A program made the translations under genes and the position numbers. Of a stretch of 64,000 nucleotides of DNA, positions 1 to 8,439 are shown piece after piece. This DNA comes from JAOUEA01 sp040882605. GTDB taxonomy: Bacteria; Actinomycetota; UBA4738; HRBIN12. The notes beneath the pieces were generated by a model that was given only the letters and a program-made list of their open reading frames with translations, was not told where the DNA came from and made no database searches. The stretch spans positions 62,001-126,000 of the forward strand of contig JBBEAY010000023.1 of assembly GCA_040882605.1 (NCBI GenBank). The letters are read 5' to 3'. Every line of letters starts with the position of its first letter. Position 1 is the first letter of the stretch.

Positions 1-89
1 ATCGCGCGATCGCGATCGGTGGGGTGGGGTCGCGAGGTGGCGGGCTCGTCTCGCGGAGGGCTCGACATCGCGGGCTATGCTACGCGCCC

Positions 90-1052
90 ATGCGCTTCTG
101 CCTGATGCTCGAAGGACAGGAAGGCGTCACCTGGCCCGACTGGCTCGGCGCCGCGCGGATCGCCGAACGGCTCGGGTTCGAAGCGATCTTCACCTCTGAT
201 CACTACCTATCGGTCATGCCTGATACCGGTCGCGACCGCGGCTCGTCCGACGCTTGGACGATGCTGTCGGCCCTCGCTGCATCGACCGAAACGATCCGGC
301 TCGGCACGATGGTGTCGCCGGTCACGTTCCGCCCCCCGGCCGTGCTCGCCAAGGCCGCGGTGACGGTCGATCGGGTGAGTGATGGGCGGGTCGAGATCGG
401 CATGGGCGCAGGCTGGTGGGAAGAGGAACACCGCGCCCACGGCTTCGCGTTCCCCGACACGCCGACGCGGTTCGACATGCTCGAAGAGCAGCTCGAGGTC
501 GTACACGGACTTCTGACGCAAGAGCGGTTTACGTTCCAGGGCAATCATTACCAGCTCGACGACGTACCCTTCGCATCTAAAGGGGTTCAGGAGCCGCATC
601 CACCCATCGTGATCGGGGGCGGCGACGGCCCGCGAGTTGCGGCGCTCGTCTCGCGTTGGGCCGACGAGTTCAACACGGTCGGCCCGTCGCCCGAGCAGGC
701 GCGTGAGCGGTTCGGGGCAGTGCGCGATCGGCTCGACGCCGACGGTCGAGATCAGCACACGCTGACCACCTCGGTCATGACGTGGTGCTACGTGGGCGAG
801 ACCGAGTCCGACGCCATGCGCGTGATCGAGAAGGCTCGCGCCAGAGCGATGCGGGTCGCGCGGTTCGAGGACGAGCTCGAGGAGCTCCGGGCGCATTGCA
901 TCGTTGGCTCGACGGATCAGGCCGTCGAGCGATTGAACGAGTACGCCGCGGCGGGAGTGCAGAGGATCATGCTGAATCACGAGCTCTTCGACGACCTCGA
1001 GATGCTCGAGGTGTTGGCTGAGCGCGTCTTCCCGCAGGTGGATTCGATGTGA
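90..1052 (+). CDS. LLM-class F420-dependent oxidoreductase
   Basis: Flavin-type TIM-barrel oxidoreductase of the luciferase-like monooxygenase superfamily, 320 aa. Visible family signatures are FTSDHY near residues 34-39 (substrate/cofactor-facing loop) and GRVEIGMGAGWWEEEHRAHG near residues 98-117, a hallmark of the F420-dependent branch. Such proteins use reduced F420 to reduce or oxidise small organics in the cytosol; the substrate cannot be read from sequence. I chose the ATG at 90 because the upstream extension to 24 is not protein-like. The stop overlaps the GTG of the following SDR gene (ATGTGA), so the two are probably co-translated. Confidence 0.85.
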   Translation: MRFCLMLEGQEGVTWPDWLGAARIAERLGFEAIFTSDHYLSVMPDTGRDRGSSDAWTMLSALAASTETIRLGTMVSPVTFRPPAVLAKAAVTVDRVSDGRVEIGMGAGWWEEEHRAHGFAFPDTPTRFDMLEEQLEVVHGLLTQERFTFQGNHYQLDDVPFASKGVQEPHPPIVIGGGDGPRVAALVSRWADEFNTVGPSPEQARERFGAVRDRLDADGRDQHTLTTSVMTWCYVGETESDAMRVIEKARARAMRVARFEDELEELRAHCIVGSTDQAVERLNEYAAAGVQRIMLNHELFDDLEMLEVLAERVFPQVDSM

Positions 1053-1813
1053 GCGATTGGCCGAAGGTCGTGCTGATCACCGGCGGGGCGGGCGGCATGG
1101 GTCGCGCGACCGGAACACGCTTCAGGCGCGAGGGTGCGACCGTGGTGCTGGCGGACCTCGCAGCCGACGCGCTCGACTCGAGTTCGCGCGAGGTGACGGG
1201 CGCCGACACGGTGCTCGCCGACGTCAGCTCGGTGGCTGACTGCGAGCGCATGGTCGCGACGACGCTCGAGCGCCACGGACGTCTCGACGTGCTCGTCACC
1301 GCCGCTGGCGTGTGGGTTGAGGGCCCCAGCGCCGAGATGACCGAGGAGCAGTGGAACCGCACGATCGACGTGAACCTCAAGGGCACGTTCTTCGCGTGCC
1401 GCTCAGCGATCCCCGCCCTCGTCGCGAGCGAAGGCTGCATCGTGGCGATCTCGAGCGACTACGGTCTGGTCGGCGGTCCGGGTGCCGCGATCTACTGCGC
1501 ATCGAAGTTCGGAGTCAACGGCATCGTGCGTTCGTTGGCGCTTGAGCTTGCGCCGCAAGGGGTTCGCGTGAATAGCATCTGCCCGGCCGACGTCGACACG
1601 CCCATGCTCGCCGGGCAGGCGCGCGACTTCGGAGACGGCGACGAGGCCAGGTACCTCGCGACCTTGATGGCCACGCTCCCCCAGGGCGGCCGCGCCAGGT
1701 TCATCCGGGCCGACGAGATCGCGTCGGTGGTCGCGTTCCTCGCATCGGCCGAGGCCACACCGATCACGGGACTCTGCATGCCGGTCGAATGGGGTGTCAC
1801 GGCCGGGTACTGA
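1049..1813 (+). CDS. SDR family NAD(P)-dependent oxidoreductase
   Basis: Classical short-chain dehydrogenase/reductase, 254 aa, the normal length. The Rossmann glycine motif TGGAGGMG is at residues 11-18, TAAG (the NNAG equivalent) near 84-87, and the catalytic Ser135/136, Tyr149 and Lys153 lie in the S...YCASK arrangement. It should oxidise or reduce a hydroxyl/keto group with NAD(P). The GTG start overlaps the stop of the F420 oxidoreductase, which suggests the two act in one catabolic or detoxification step. The substrate is unknown. Confidence 0.87.
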   Translation: MSDWPKVVLITGGAGGMGRATGTRFRREGATVVLADLAADALDSSSREVTGADTVLADVSSVADCERMVATTLERHGRLDVLVTAAGVWVEGPSAEMTEEQWNRTIDVNLKGTFFACRSAIPALVASEGCIVAISSDYGLVGGPGAAIYCASKFGVNGIVRSLALELAPQGVRVNSICPADVDTPMLAGQARDFGDGDEARYLATLMATLPQGGRARFIRADEIASVVAFLASAEATPITGLCMPVEWGVTAGY

Positions 1814-1865
1814 ACCGGATACCGAGTCCGTAGAGCGAGACCTGAGATCGAGAGAAGATAGCTAG

Positions 1866-2138
1866 ATGAACGAATGGCTCATCGTCTTCCCGTTCGCATT
1901 GGTTTCGCTGGCGGGCCTGATCTTCTGGGTGTGGGCGCTAGTCGACGCGATCGGCGTGAGCGACGACTCGCTGTACCGGACGGGCTCGAAGCTGTTGTGG
2001 GTGCTCGTGATCGTGTTCACCGGGGCCATCGGCGCCATCATCTATCTCGCGATCGGGCGTCCGGAGCGCGGGGCGCAGCCTCGTGCAACATCGACGCCCC
2101 CGGCGCCTCCCGGATCCTTGCCACCGCCGCCTGGCTAG
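1866..2138 (+). CDS. Small PLDc_N-type membrane protein
   Basis: 90-aa protein with two hydrophobic helices (about residues 4-26 and 40-62) separated by a short polar loop, and a proline-rich tail. The pattern WVWALVDA...W.L.I...GAI.YL..GR matches the PLDc_N domain (the N-terminal membrane domain found before cardiolipin synthases and on its own in many Actinobacteria). It has no phospholipase HKD motif, so no enzymatic activity is implied. Confidence 0.7.
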   Translation: MNEWLIVFPFALVSLAGLIFWVWALVDAIGVSDDSLYRTGSKLLWVLVIVFTGAIGAIIYLAIGRPERGAQPRATSTPPAPPGSLPPPPG

Positions 2139-2159
2139 GGCGAACACGGCCGCTCGAAC

Positions 2160-2640
2160 CAGGTGCGGCTCGGCGCAACCGGCGCCCTACAGGCACCGGA
2201 CCTCGTCGGCACGATCTTCATCGATGCGGGCGACCAGATCGCGGTCGAGGCACCTGCCTGCGCTTACCGTGTTCGGTGCGTACGAACCCGATAGCCGCAG
2301 AGCGACAACGACGACGACGGAATGATCATCGACCAGCTCGAAGAGACGCTCGTCCGCGGGCACCAAGCTCGTGTTCACGGCCAACTACGGCAATCTGCTA
2401 GTATGACCGCCTCATACGGGTCCGGAGCAACGGCTCACGGGCACTGCCGGGAGGCGGGTAATCCCGATCGTCCACGACCCCTGCGGCATTGCTACGGAAG
2501 GGCGATCAGCTGCCCGGGCTGCGAACCCTCACCCCCACCAACGTGATATCTACTTCGGCTCGGTCTCGAAGGTCTCCTCCCCTGGTGTCCGCGTGGGTTG
2601 GGCGCCGCCCCTCTGCGCGGTACACGGCGGGAGCGAACGA
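2160..2640 (+). pseudogene. Decayed PLP-dependent aminotransferase (MocR/2-aminoadipate type)
   Basis: There is no intact frame, but ordered pieces of a class I/II aminotransferase are readable. Frame starting 2163 gives GATGALQAPDLVGTIFIDAGD, followed by QIAVEAPA, the 'fldpGD..avE.P.Y' block; a TAG at 2292 interrupts it. The same frame continues as DDGMIIDQLEETL (2313-2350). The frame then shifts to give TKLVFTANYG (about 2362-2391), followed by a TGA at 2404, then PHTG (for NPTG), IPIVHD (2461) and YFGSVSKVSSPGVRVGW (2539-2601). The last piece contains the PLP-lysine segment S-x-x-K. The order and spacing match the family, so this is a degraded gene and not chance. It runs in frame into a ddl remnant. 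Confidence 0.72.
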
Positions 2641-2925
2641 CACTACGCGCCGGCTCGGCTCGACGATGACGTCGCGACCCGCGTGCCGAGAGCGGCACTC
2701 GAAGCGGGGGCCGCTCTCGGGCTTCACCACGTCACCCCACGTCACATGATCGTCGACGGAGCGGGCGAGCTCTGGGTGCTCGAGGCCAACGTCTCCCCCG
2801 GCATGACCGAGACGAGCCCTTCCGATGGGCGCCTGAGCGGTCCGGTATGGAACTGCCCGACCTGTGTGACGCGGTCACCCGTTCGGCGCTTACGAGGAGC
2901 CACGCCCGAACCTACGTGGCGCTCG
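2605..2925 (+). pseudogene. C-terminal remnant of D-alanine--D-alanine ligase
   Basis: In the frame starting 2593 the stretch ERHYAPARLDDDV (about 2635-2673), then HMIVDGAGELWVLEANVSPG and MTETS, matches the Ddl ATP-grasp C-terminus (aPA.l...; .LE.Nt.PGmTetS). The metal-binding Glu and the Asn are retained. After about 2845 the frame shifts and GMELPDLCDAV continues the usual 'Gls...l...l' end. The N-terminal two-thirds is absent. The upstream end is fused to the aminotransferase ghost, which suggests a deletion that joined two neighbouring genes. Confidence 0.7.
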
Positions 2926-2935
2926 CCTCGGGCCC

Positions 2936-3835
2936 TCAGTCGGGAGCGAGTCCCGGCCCCGACCCAACTATCTCGGAGACGATCCGGTCGAGGTCGTCGA
3001 CGGACCCGAAATCGATGATGACGCGGCCTCTCTTCTTGGAGTACTGGATCTGTACACGGGTCGCGAGCTGCTCAGACAGGATCTCTTCGATCTCGCCCAT
3101 GCCGGTATCGGTGGGCGGCCCGGAGGTGTCACCGGTCGGAGCAGTCTGCTTCTGGGTCGCAGGTTCTAGGTAGCGGCGCACCAGATCTTCGGTTTCTCGA
3201 ACCGACAGGTCCTCGGCAGCCACGCGCAGCGCCAGGGTGTTCATGGCCTCTGCCTCCCCGAGCGACAACAACGTGCGAGCGTGCCCCGCCTGGATCTTCT
3301 CGTCGGTGAGGAGCTGCTGGGTCTCGAGAGGAAGCTGCAACAGCCGGATCGTGTTGGCGATGTGTGACCTCGACACACCGACGCGATCGGCGAGGGCTTC
3401 CTGCTTCAGGCCGAGATCCTCGAGCAACTGGCGGAAGGCCTCGGCAAGCTCGATCGGCCCAAGGTCTTGGCGATGGATATTCTCGATAAGCGCCTCGCGG
3501 AGCAGGTCGGCGTCATCGGTGTCGCGCAGCACAACCGAAACGGTGGCGAGTCCGGCCACCTTCGCGGCGCGAAGCCGCCGCTCGCCGGCAACCAGCTCGT
3601 ACCCGTTCTCCCCGGCTCGTCGCACCACGATCGGTTGCAGGATGCCAACCTCTCTGATCGAGGCAGCGAGCGACTGGATCTCGTCGGAGTCCCAACGGGT
3701 GCGCGGCTGCTTCGGGTTGGGCGCAACGGCGTTGATCGGCACTTCGAGGAGCCCGGACGCGCCCTCACCGGTCTCTGGCGCGCCGGGGATGAGTGCAGAG
3801 AGTCCTCGCCCAAGACCACCTCGCTTCGACATCAT
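2936..3835 (-). CDS. parB: Chromosome-partitioning protein ParB
   Basis: CTP-dependent DNA clamp that loads at parS and spreads to form the partition complex for origin segregation. The 299-aa chain has the N-terminal GLGRGLSALI start typical of ParB, the CTPase box GERRLRA (residues 84-90) with following ENIHRQDL (about 118-125), a helix-turn-helix around 142-165 (LKQEALADRVGVSRSHIA), and a C-terminal dimer domain. I start at 3835, where ATGA overlaps the parA stop; the longer frame to 3862 lies inside parA. A canonical parS is present 2 kb away in rsmG. Confidence 0.95.
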   Translation of the reverse strand: MMSKRGGLGRGLSALIPGAPETGEGASGLLEVPINAVAPNPKQPRTRWDSDEIQSLAASIREVGILQPIVVRRAGENGYELVAGERRLRAAKVAGLATVSVVLRDTDDADLLREALIENIHRQDLGPIELAEAFRQLLEDLGLKQEALADRVGVSRSHIANTIRLLQLPLETQQLLTDEKIQAGHARTLLSLGEAEAMNTLALRVAAEDLSVRETEDLVRRYLEPATQKQTAPTGDTSGPPTDTGMGEIEEILSEQLATRVQIQYSKKRGRVIIDFGSVDDLDRIVSEIVGSGPGLAPD

Positions 3836-5325
3836 TCGCCTCCCTTGCGGAACAGTCGCCAACGGCGTTTGCGTGGGACCTCGCCCTCATCGAGGGTCGC
3901 CCCGATCTCGGCCACGGAATGCGCTGGGGGAGCCTCGGCTTCGGGATCAGCTATGCCGCCCGCATGCGTGGACGACGCTTGCCGTTCGTCGTTCTCATCG
4001 ATGACCACGACTCGACGTTCGGGAAGCCGACCCGCTGGCGCAGGTGCGCTCGGGGGGCGCACACGTGGCTGCTCAGTCTCCGCCTCCGAGTCCTCCCAGA
4101 CGTCCTCATCGTCGGCGAGCGGCTGGGCCGCAGCCGACGCCTGATGGTCGGGCTCGAGGACCGGCTCGGGCTCGAGGACCGGCTCGGGCTCGAGGACCGG
4201 CTCGGGCTCGAGGACCGGCTCGGGCTCAGGGGCCGGTTCGGGCTCCGGGCCGGGCTGGGGCTCGGCTTTCACCAGTTCGCTCGCCGTTGGCACGTCGGTG
4301 TTCTCGTCTTCGTCGGGCAAGACCCCGGCGGCGGAAGTGGGATCGATCGGCGGAACGATGAGCGTCGGGAGGTCCTCGTACACGGGCATCGGCTCGGACG
4401 GGGGAGGCCTCAACGCGACCTCACGCGCGAGCTCACGGTAGCTCGCGGCCCCTTTGGACTTAGGATCATAGACGGTGATCGGCTGGCCGAACCCCGGCGC
4501 CTCCGAGAGACGCACCGTCCTCGGGATGATGATGTCGTACACGACCGGACCGAAGTACCGGCGCACCTCTTCGACGACCTGCTCTGAGAGCTTGGTCCTC
4601 GGGTCGAACATCGTCATGACGATGCCAGACAGCCGCAACCCGGGATTGATGTTCTGTTGCACCAGGGAGACGTTGCGCAAGAGCTGGCCGAGTCCTTCGA
4701 GAGCATAGTACTCACACTGTATGGGCACGATGAGCTCTTCGGCCGCCGTGAGGGCGTTGATCGTCAGCAGCCCCAGAGACGGGGGACAGTCGATGAGGAT
4801 GAAGTCGAAGATGCCCTCTCGCACCTCGGCGAGGGCCTTCTTCAGCCGGGTCTCCCTCGAGAACTGGCTCACGAGCTCGATCTCGGCGCCTGCCAGATCG
4901 ATCGTGGAGGGGATGGCCGACAGGTGCTCCACCGGTGTCTGCAGGATCGCGTCATTGACCGAGGCCTCCGAGACGATCACGTCGTAGACCGTGATCTCGC
5001 GAGCTTCATGGCGGATCCCCATGCCGGTAGAGGCGTTGCCCTGGGGATCGAGATCGACTACCAAGACCCGATAGCCGAGATCGGCGAGTGAGGCTCCGAG
5101 ACTCACTGCAGTCGTGGATTTGCCCACCCCGCCCTTCTGATTCGCGATGGCGACGATCCTGGCTACACCCGGAGTTTCAGGGGGAACGGGTATGGGCTTG
5201 CTCTCGGCCTTGACGGGTCGCTGAGGTGACGGCCTGGCGCTGGATGCGGTTGTTGAACCGCCCTCGGAGCTAGAGCGGGTGGAAGTGCCCGGGGCGGCGC
5301 TGACGCCGGCAGGAGCCTTCGTCAC
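3832..5325 (-). CDS. parA: Chromosome-partitioning ATPase ParA (Soj) with long C-terminal tail
   Basis: Walker-type ATPase that works with ParB to move origins. The deviant Walker A KGGVGKST is at residues 64-71, with DLDPQGNAS and ECDCPP-like switch regions further on. The ATPase core ends near residue 310, but the protein runs to 497 aa. The extra ~185 residues are acidic and proline-rich, with four LEPEPV repeats, and finish in a basic-aromatic RKRRWRLFRKGG. Ordinary Soj proteins lack this. The GTG start at 5325 overlaps the rsmG stop (TAGTG); the upstream frame to 5523 is inside rsmG. Confidence 0.93.
   Translation of the reverse strand: MTKAPAGVSAAPGTSTRSSSEGGSTTASSARPSPQRPVKAESKPIPVPPETPGVARIVAIANQKGGVGKSTTAVSLGASLADLGYRVLVVDLDPQGNASTGMGIRHEAREITVYDVIVSEASVNDAILQTPVEHLSAIPSTIDLAGAEIELVSQFSRETRLKKALAEVREGIFDFILIDCPPSLGLLTINALTAAEELIVPIQCEYYALEGLGQLLRNVSLVQQNINPGLRLSGIVMTMFDPRTKLSEQVVEEVRRYFGPVVYDIIIPRTVRLSEAPGFGQPITVYDPKSKGAASYRELAREVALRPPPSEPMPVYEDLPTLIVPPIDPTSAAGVLPDEDENTDVPTASELVKAEPQPGPEPEPAPEPEPVLEPEPVLEPEPVLEPEPVLEPDHQASAAAQPLADDEDVWEDSEAETEQPRVRPPSAPAPAGRLPERRVVVIDENDERQASSTHAGGIADPEAEAPPAHSVAEIGATLDEGEVPRKRRWRLFRKGGE
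4153..4224. repeat. Four perfect 18-bp tandem repeats inside parA
   Basis: The unit CTCGAGGACCGGCTCGGG occurs four times in a row without mismatch. On the minus strand it encodes the repeated PEPVLE hexapeptide in the ParA tail. Perfect identity suggests recent slippage expansion, so copy number may vary between strains. Confidence 0.95.
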
Positions 5326-5936
5326 TACCGGGTCATGATAACCAGAGGTCCCGACCGTGCAAGCCCTGCGGAGGTGAAAAGCCTCGCTTCGACACCTTCC
5401 GGCACATCGTCTGACGCGTTGAAGCTGACGCCTGCCCAGTATAGGAGACACCCCTTCGGCGCGAGCATCGGCTGCGCGGCCTTCCACGATGCGCTCGCAG
5501 AACCGAACGCGCGTGCGGTGCAAACATCTACCTTCTGGCGGAACGTCTCCGCTCGGCGCGCGTGCACCACCACGTCATCGAGCCCAAGCGCGGCGATGAC
5601 ATCGTTAAGGAAGGCCGCTCGGTTACGCCTCACCTCGATGAGCACCCAGCTCAGGTCGGGGCGGGCGATGCTCAAAGCCAGGCCTGGAAACCCCGCCCCC
5701 GACCCCAGATCGCATGCCGTTCCCAACCCAGGAAGCAGGGGAGCTGCGCGGAGGCTGTCGAGGAAGTGGCGCTCACGGATACGAGAGGCATCCGACGACG
5801 CGACCATGCCCATGGGTAGCGCCCGTTCAAGCAGCATGCGCTCGAAGAACGCCAGTCGGGAACGCGCAGTACCGTCGAGCGCCACGCCGAAGAGCTCGGC
5901 CGGGACATCCCAACCCTCATGTTTCACGTGAAACAT
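5325..5936 (-). CDS. rsmG: 16S rRNA (guanine527-N7)-methyltransferase RsmG
   Basis: SAM-dependent methyltransferase that modifies G527 of 16S rRNA. The 203-aa chain shows the SAM-binding motif DLGSGAGFPGLALSIARP and the upstream RERHFLDSL block typical of GidB/RsmG. The N-terminus MFHVKH is encoded by the parS palindrome. It lies between khpB and parA as in most Actinobacteria, and its stop overlaps the parA GTG start. Confidence 0.93.
   Translation of the reverse strand: MFHVKHEGWDVPAELFGVALDGTARSRLAFFERMLLERALPMGMVASSDASRIRERHFLDSLRAAPLLPGLGTACDLGSGAGFPGLALSIARPDLSWVLIEVRRNRAAFLNDVIAALGLDDVVVHARRAETFRQKVDVCTARAFGSASASWKAAQPMLAPKGCLLYWAGVSFNASDDVPEGVEARLFTSAGLARSGPLVIMTR
5919..5936. promoter_or_regulatory. 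parS: parS centromere site
   Basis: ATGTTTCACGTGAAACAT is a perfect 18-bp palindrome and contains the 16-mer TGTTTCACGTGAAACA, a consensus ParB-binding parS. It coincides with the first six codons of rsmG. Confidence 0.93.
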
Positions 5937-6020
5937 CCCGTCGCCGCGTTCGAGTGAGTGAACCGAGCGACGCGCCCCCGGAGTTTGCGACAGTCAGGGC
6001 AGGTCCTGCGACGGTGGGGG

Positions 6021-6518
6021 TTAGGCCCGCCGGATGACCACATACCGCTCGGGATCGATGCCGCGAGACTCGGTCTCGATGCCCTCGATACCCGACACGG
6101 CGTCGTGCATTAGCTTCCGCTCATAGGAGTTCATCGACTCGAGTTCTTCTTCCTGCCCGGTCTGCAGGACCCGACCGGCGAGCTCCCGAGCGTGCTCAGC
6201 AAGGCGAGCCTCGTGCCGCTTCCGGTAGTCATCGATGTCGACGATCACGCGTACGCGCTGGTCCAGGCGGCGACCCACCACCATCCGAGTGAGCTCCTGG
6301 ATGGCTTCGAGGGTCTGCCCGTTATGCCCCACCAGCAGAGCCATATCGTCGTCGGGCCCGTCCGCGATGTCGACGTACATGTGACCATCCTGGGGGTTCG
6401 GTTCGGCGATCGCGTCGATGTGCATGCGGGAGAGCAGATCCTCAAGGAAATCGGCGGCCGCGTCGGCCTGCTCCTCGAGCTCATCCATCGTCGGGTCGTC
6501 GGGGCGATCAGACGCCAT
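6021..6518 (-). CDS. khpB: KhpB/Jag RNA-binding protein (KH-R3H)
   Basis: Cytosolic RNA-binding protein of the Jag/KhpB family, 165 aa. A KH-II-like segment is visible (ALLVGHNGQTLEAIQELTRM), followed by an R3H domain (residues ~100-165) with the MNSYERKLMHDAV core and the final ESRGIDPERYVVI. There is no N-terminal Jag_N domain, as is usual in Actinobacteria. ATG at 6518 overlaps the end of yidC by 11 bp; the longer upstream frame belongs to yidC. Confidence 0.9.
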   Translation of the reverse strand: MASDRPDDPTMDELEEQADAAADFLEDLLSRMHIDAIAEPNPQDGHMYVDIADGPDDDMALLVGHNGQTLEAIQELTRMVVGRRLDQRVRVIVDIDDYRKRHEARLAEHARELAGRVLQTGQEEELESMNSYERKLMHDAVSGIEGIETESRGIDPERYVVIRRA

Positions 6519-7671
6519 GCTTGCCACCCGATCCAGGCCGCTTGGGTTTGCCCTGCTGCGAGCCAGACCCCTTCGTGGGGGGCGTCTTTCTCGTCGATGG
6601 CGGTCGGCCTGCCGCCGGCTTCTGGCCCTGATCGCGCTGCTTCCGCTCATGCTCAGCTTTCTCCATCATCGATGCCATGAAGCCTTTCTTCGCCGGCTTC
6701 CCGTCCTGGGCAGCGATCTTCGCCTTCTGCTCCACCATGCGCTTCTCGAGAGCATCGGGCCCGATGTGGCCGGCGCGCAGGAGCAGGGTCTGCTGCCCGA
6801 TCATGAACAGGTTCGACACGGTCCAGTACAACACCAGCCCCGACGGGAAGCTGAACCCGATGAACCCGAAAAACAGCGGCATGATGCGCAGGATCATCTG
6901 CTGCTGGGACGACGCCGCCCCCTGTGGGCTGGCTCGTTGCGTCTGAAGGGTTTGGAAGAAGGCGGTTCCGATCATCAAGCCGAGCAGGAGGATGTAGCCG
7001 ATCTTGGAAGTCAGGCCGTCATCGCCGCACGGCAGTACTGGGCGCGCTTCGAACGAGTCGAGAGTCGCGCCCTCGTCGTCTTGCAGCGGGATACCCTCGT
7101 CCCGAACGAAGTTGCCCTCGGAGTCCTTGATGGTGCTGGCTTCGATACTTCCTGCCTGGGCAGCCGAGCACTGCAAGTTCAGCCCGATGAAACCGGTGCC
7201 CTCATGGGTCACGACGCTGGCGAAGAGCTCGCTGTCGGTCGGGAGATGGTTGTTCGTGATCAGGTAGGCGCTCACCGCGCCGTCGGTCATGACCGGCTCG
7301 TAGCCCGGCGCTCTGATCACGGCGTACATCGCGATCAGCAGCGGGAACTGCGCCAGTACGGGCAAGCAGCCCCCGAGTGGGTTGACGCCAGCTTCCTTGT
7401 AGAGACGCATCGTTTCCTCTTGCGCCTTGGGCTTGTTGTTCTTGTACTTCTTCTGGATCTCCTTGATCTTCGGTTGCAGCGCCTGCATCGACTGCATCGA
7501 CTTGATCTGCTTCATGCCGAGAGGGAACAGCAAGAATCGGAGGACTAGCGTCAGCACGATGATGGCGAGCCCATAGCTGGGGATGACGTGATACAGCCAT
7601 GCGAGGACCCACCCGATGATGTCGAGGAGTCCCTGGAAGATCGGTGAGATTACGGGGATCTCTGCCAGCAT
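6508..7671 (-). CDS. yidC: Membrane protein insertase YidC
   Basis: Inserts membrane proteins alone or with SecYEG. The 387-aa protein starts with MLAEIPVISP and has the first YidC helix and hairpin (about 20-110), the hydrophilic-groove Arg in LRFLLFPLGMKQIKSMQ, a GGCLPVLAQFPLLIAMY helix and the late helices around 250-320. It ends in a basic, low-complexity tail (KPKRPGSGGKHG) of the kind that binds ribosomes. The ATG at 7671 sits right after the yidD stop; the frame to 7806 is inside yidD. Confidence 0.93.
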   Translation of the reverse strand: MLAEIPVISPIFQGLLDIIGWVLAWLYHVIPSYGLAIIVLTLVLRFLLFPLGMKQIKSMQSMQALQPKIKEIQKKYKNNKPKAQEETMRLYKEAGVNPLGGCLPVLAQFPLLIAMYAVIRAPGYEPVMTDGAVSAYLITNNHLPTDSELFASVVTHEGTGFIGLNLQCSAAQAGSIEASTIKDSEGNFVRDEGIPLQDDEGATLDSFEARPVLPCGDDGLTSKIGYILLLGLMIGTAFFQTLQTQRASPQGAASSQQQMILRIMPLFFGFIGFSFPSGLVLYWTVSNLFMIGQQTLLLRAGHIGPDALEKRMVEQKAKIAAQDGKPAKKGFMASMMEKAEHERKQRDQGQKPAAGRPPSTRKTPPTKGSGSQQGKPKRPGSGGKHGV

Positions 7672-7672
7672 C

Positions 7673-7981
7673 CTAAGTGCGAGCCTCCCGCGGGGGTCGT
7701 AGGACCGCGTCATACTCCACTCGGTGAGCCGTGCTCGATACCGGATCGATGCCGCCTTGGCCGTACGGGTTGCAGCGGGCGACACGCCACGCCGCAAGCC
7801 CGACACCTCGTACAGCTCCGAACTCGCGGATCGCCTGCTCGGCGTAGTGCGAGCAAGTCGGGGAGAAGCGGCACTGTCCGCCGAGCCACCCCGAGAGCAC
7901 GGCGCGGTAGAGGCGGATCGACAGGATCAGTGTGGAGCGCGCCGGTGCGCCGGCGCGCCACGTAACATCGCGCACCCTCAT
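7673..7981 (-). CDS. yidD: Membrane protein insertion efficiency factor YidD
   Basis: Small membrane-associated protein next to yidC, 102 aa. The diagnostic core CRFSPTCSHYAEQAIREFG with CNPYGQGGIDPV downstream is complete. The N-terminal helix LILSIRLYRAVLSGWLG is amphipathic. ATG overlaps the rnpA stop (ATGA), so it is translationally coupled. Confidence 0.93.
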   Translation of the reverse strand: MRVRDVTWRAGAPARSTLILSIRLYRAVLSGWLGGQCRFSPTCSHYAEQAIREFGAVRGVGLAAWRVARCNPYGQGGIDPVSSTAHRVEYDAVLRPPREART

Positions 7982-8283
7982 CGGTGATCGCTCCCTCGAG
8001 GCAGCAACTCGGTCATCTCGCTCACCAGATCCTGCTTCGTGGCGCCCCGGATCGCCTCGCGAGCAACCAGGACGGTGTCGAAATCGCCTTTGACCTGCGG
8101 TGATACCTGTCGCCAGGCCTCGCGCAGGACACGTTTGGCTCGGTTCCGCTCGACGGCCCCACCCACGCGCCGCGCGGCCACGACCGCCCAGAGGCCAGAG
8201 CCGGGCGCAAGGAACAGTACCACCCGGTTTCCGCGGCGGGGCCGCGCCACATCGAACACCCGGCGCACGTCTCGAGAGCGCAC
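7978..8283 (-). CDS. rnpA: Ribonuclease P protein component
   Basis: Protein subunit of RNase P for tRNA 5' maturation, 101 aa. The signature RVGGAVERNRAKRVLREAWR (the RNR motif) is intact, as is the earlier RDVRRVFDVARPRRG. The GTG at 8283 is the only sensible start because the same frame contains the rpmH stop 12 bp upstream. It overlaps yidD by ATGA. Confidence 0.92.
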   Translation of the reverse strand: MRSRDVRRVFDVARPRRGNRVVLFLAPGSGLWAVVAARRVGGAVERNRAKRVLREAWRQVSPQVKGDFDTVLVAREAIRGATKQDLVSEMTELLPRGSDHR

Positions 8284-8295
8284 GCAGCGTTCGTT

Positions 8296-8439
8296 TCAGG
8301 CGGTGAGCCGGGCGCGGCCTTTACGGCGGCGCGCGGCGATGATCGATCGCCCGGCGCGGGTGCGCATGCGCAGGCGGAAACCATGGCGCCGCGCACGGCG
8401 GCGAACGTTCGGCTGGTAGGTACGCTTGCCTTTGGCCAT
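8296..8439 (-). CDS. rpmH: 50S ribosomal protein L34
   Basis: A 47-aa, strongly basic protein starting MAKGKRTYQPNVRRRAR and containing GFRLRMRTRAGRSIIAARRR, the complete L34 sequence. It is the first gene of the leftward block rpmH-rnpA-yidD-yidC-khpB-rsmG-parA-parB, divergent from dnaA. Confidence 0.96.
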   Translation of the reverse strand: MAKGKRTYQPNVRRRARRHGFRLRMRTRAGRSIIAARRRKGRARLTA

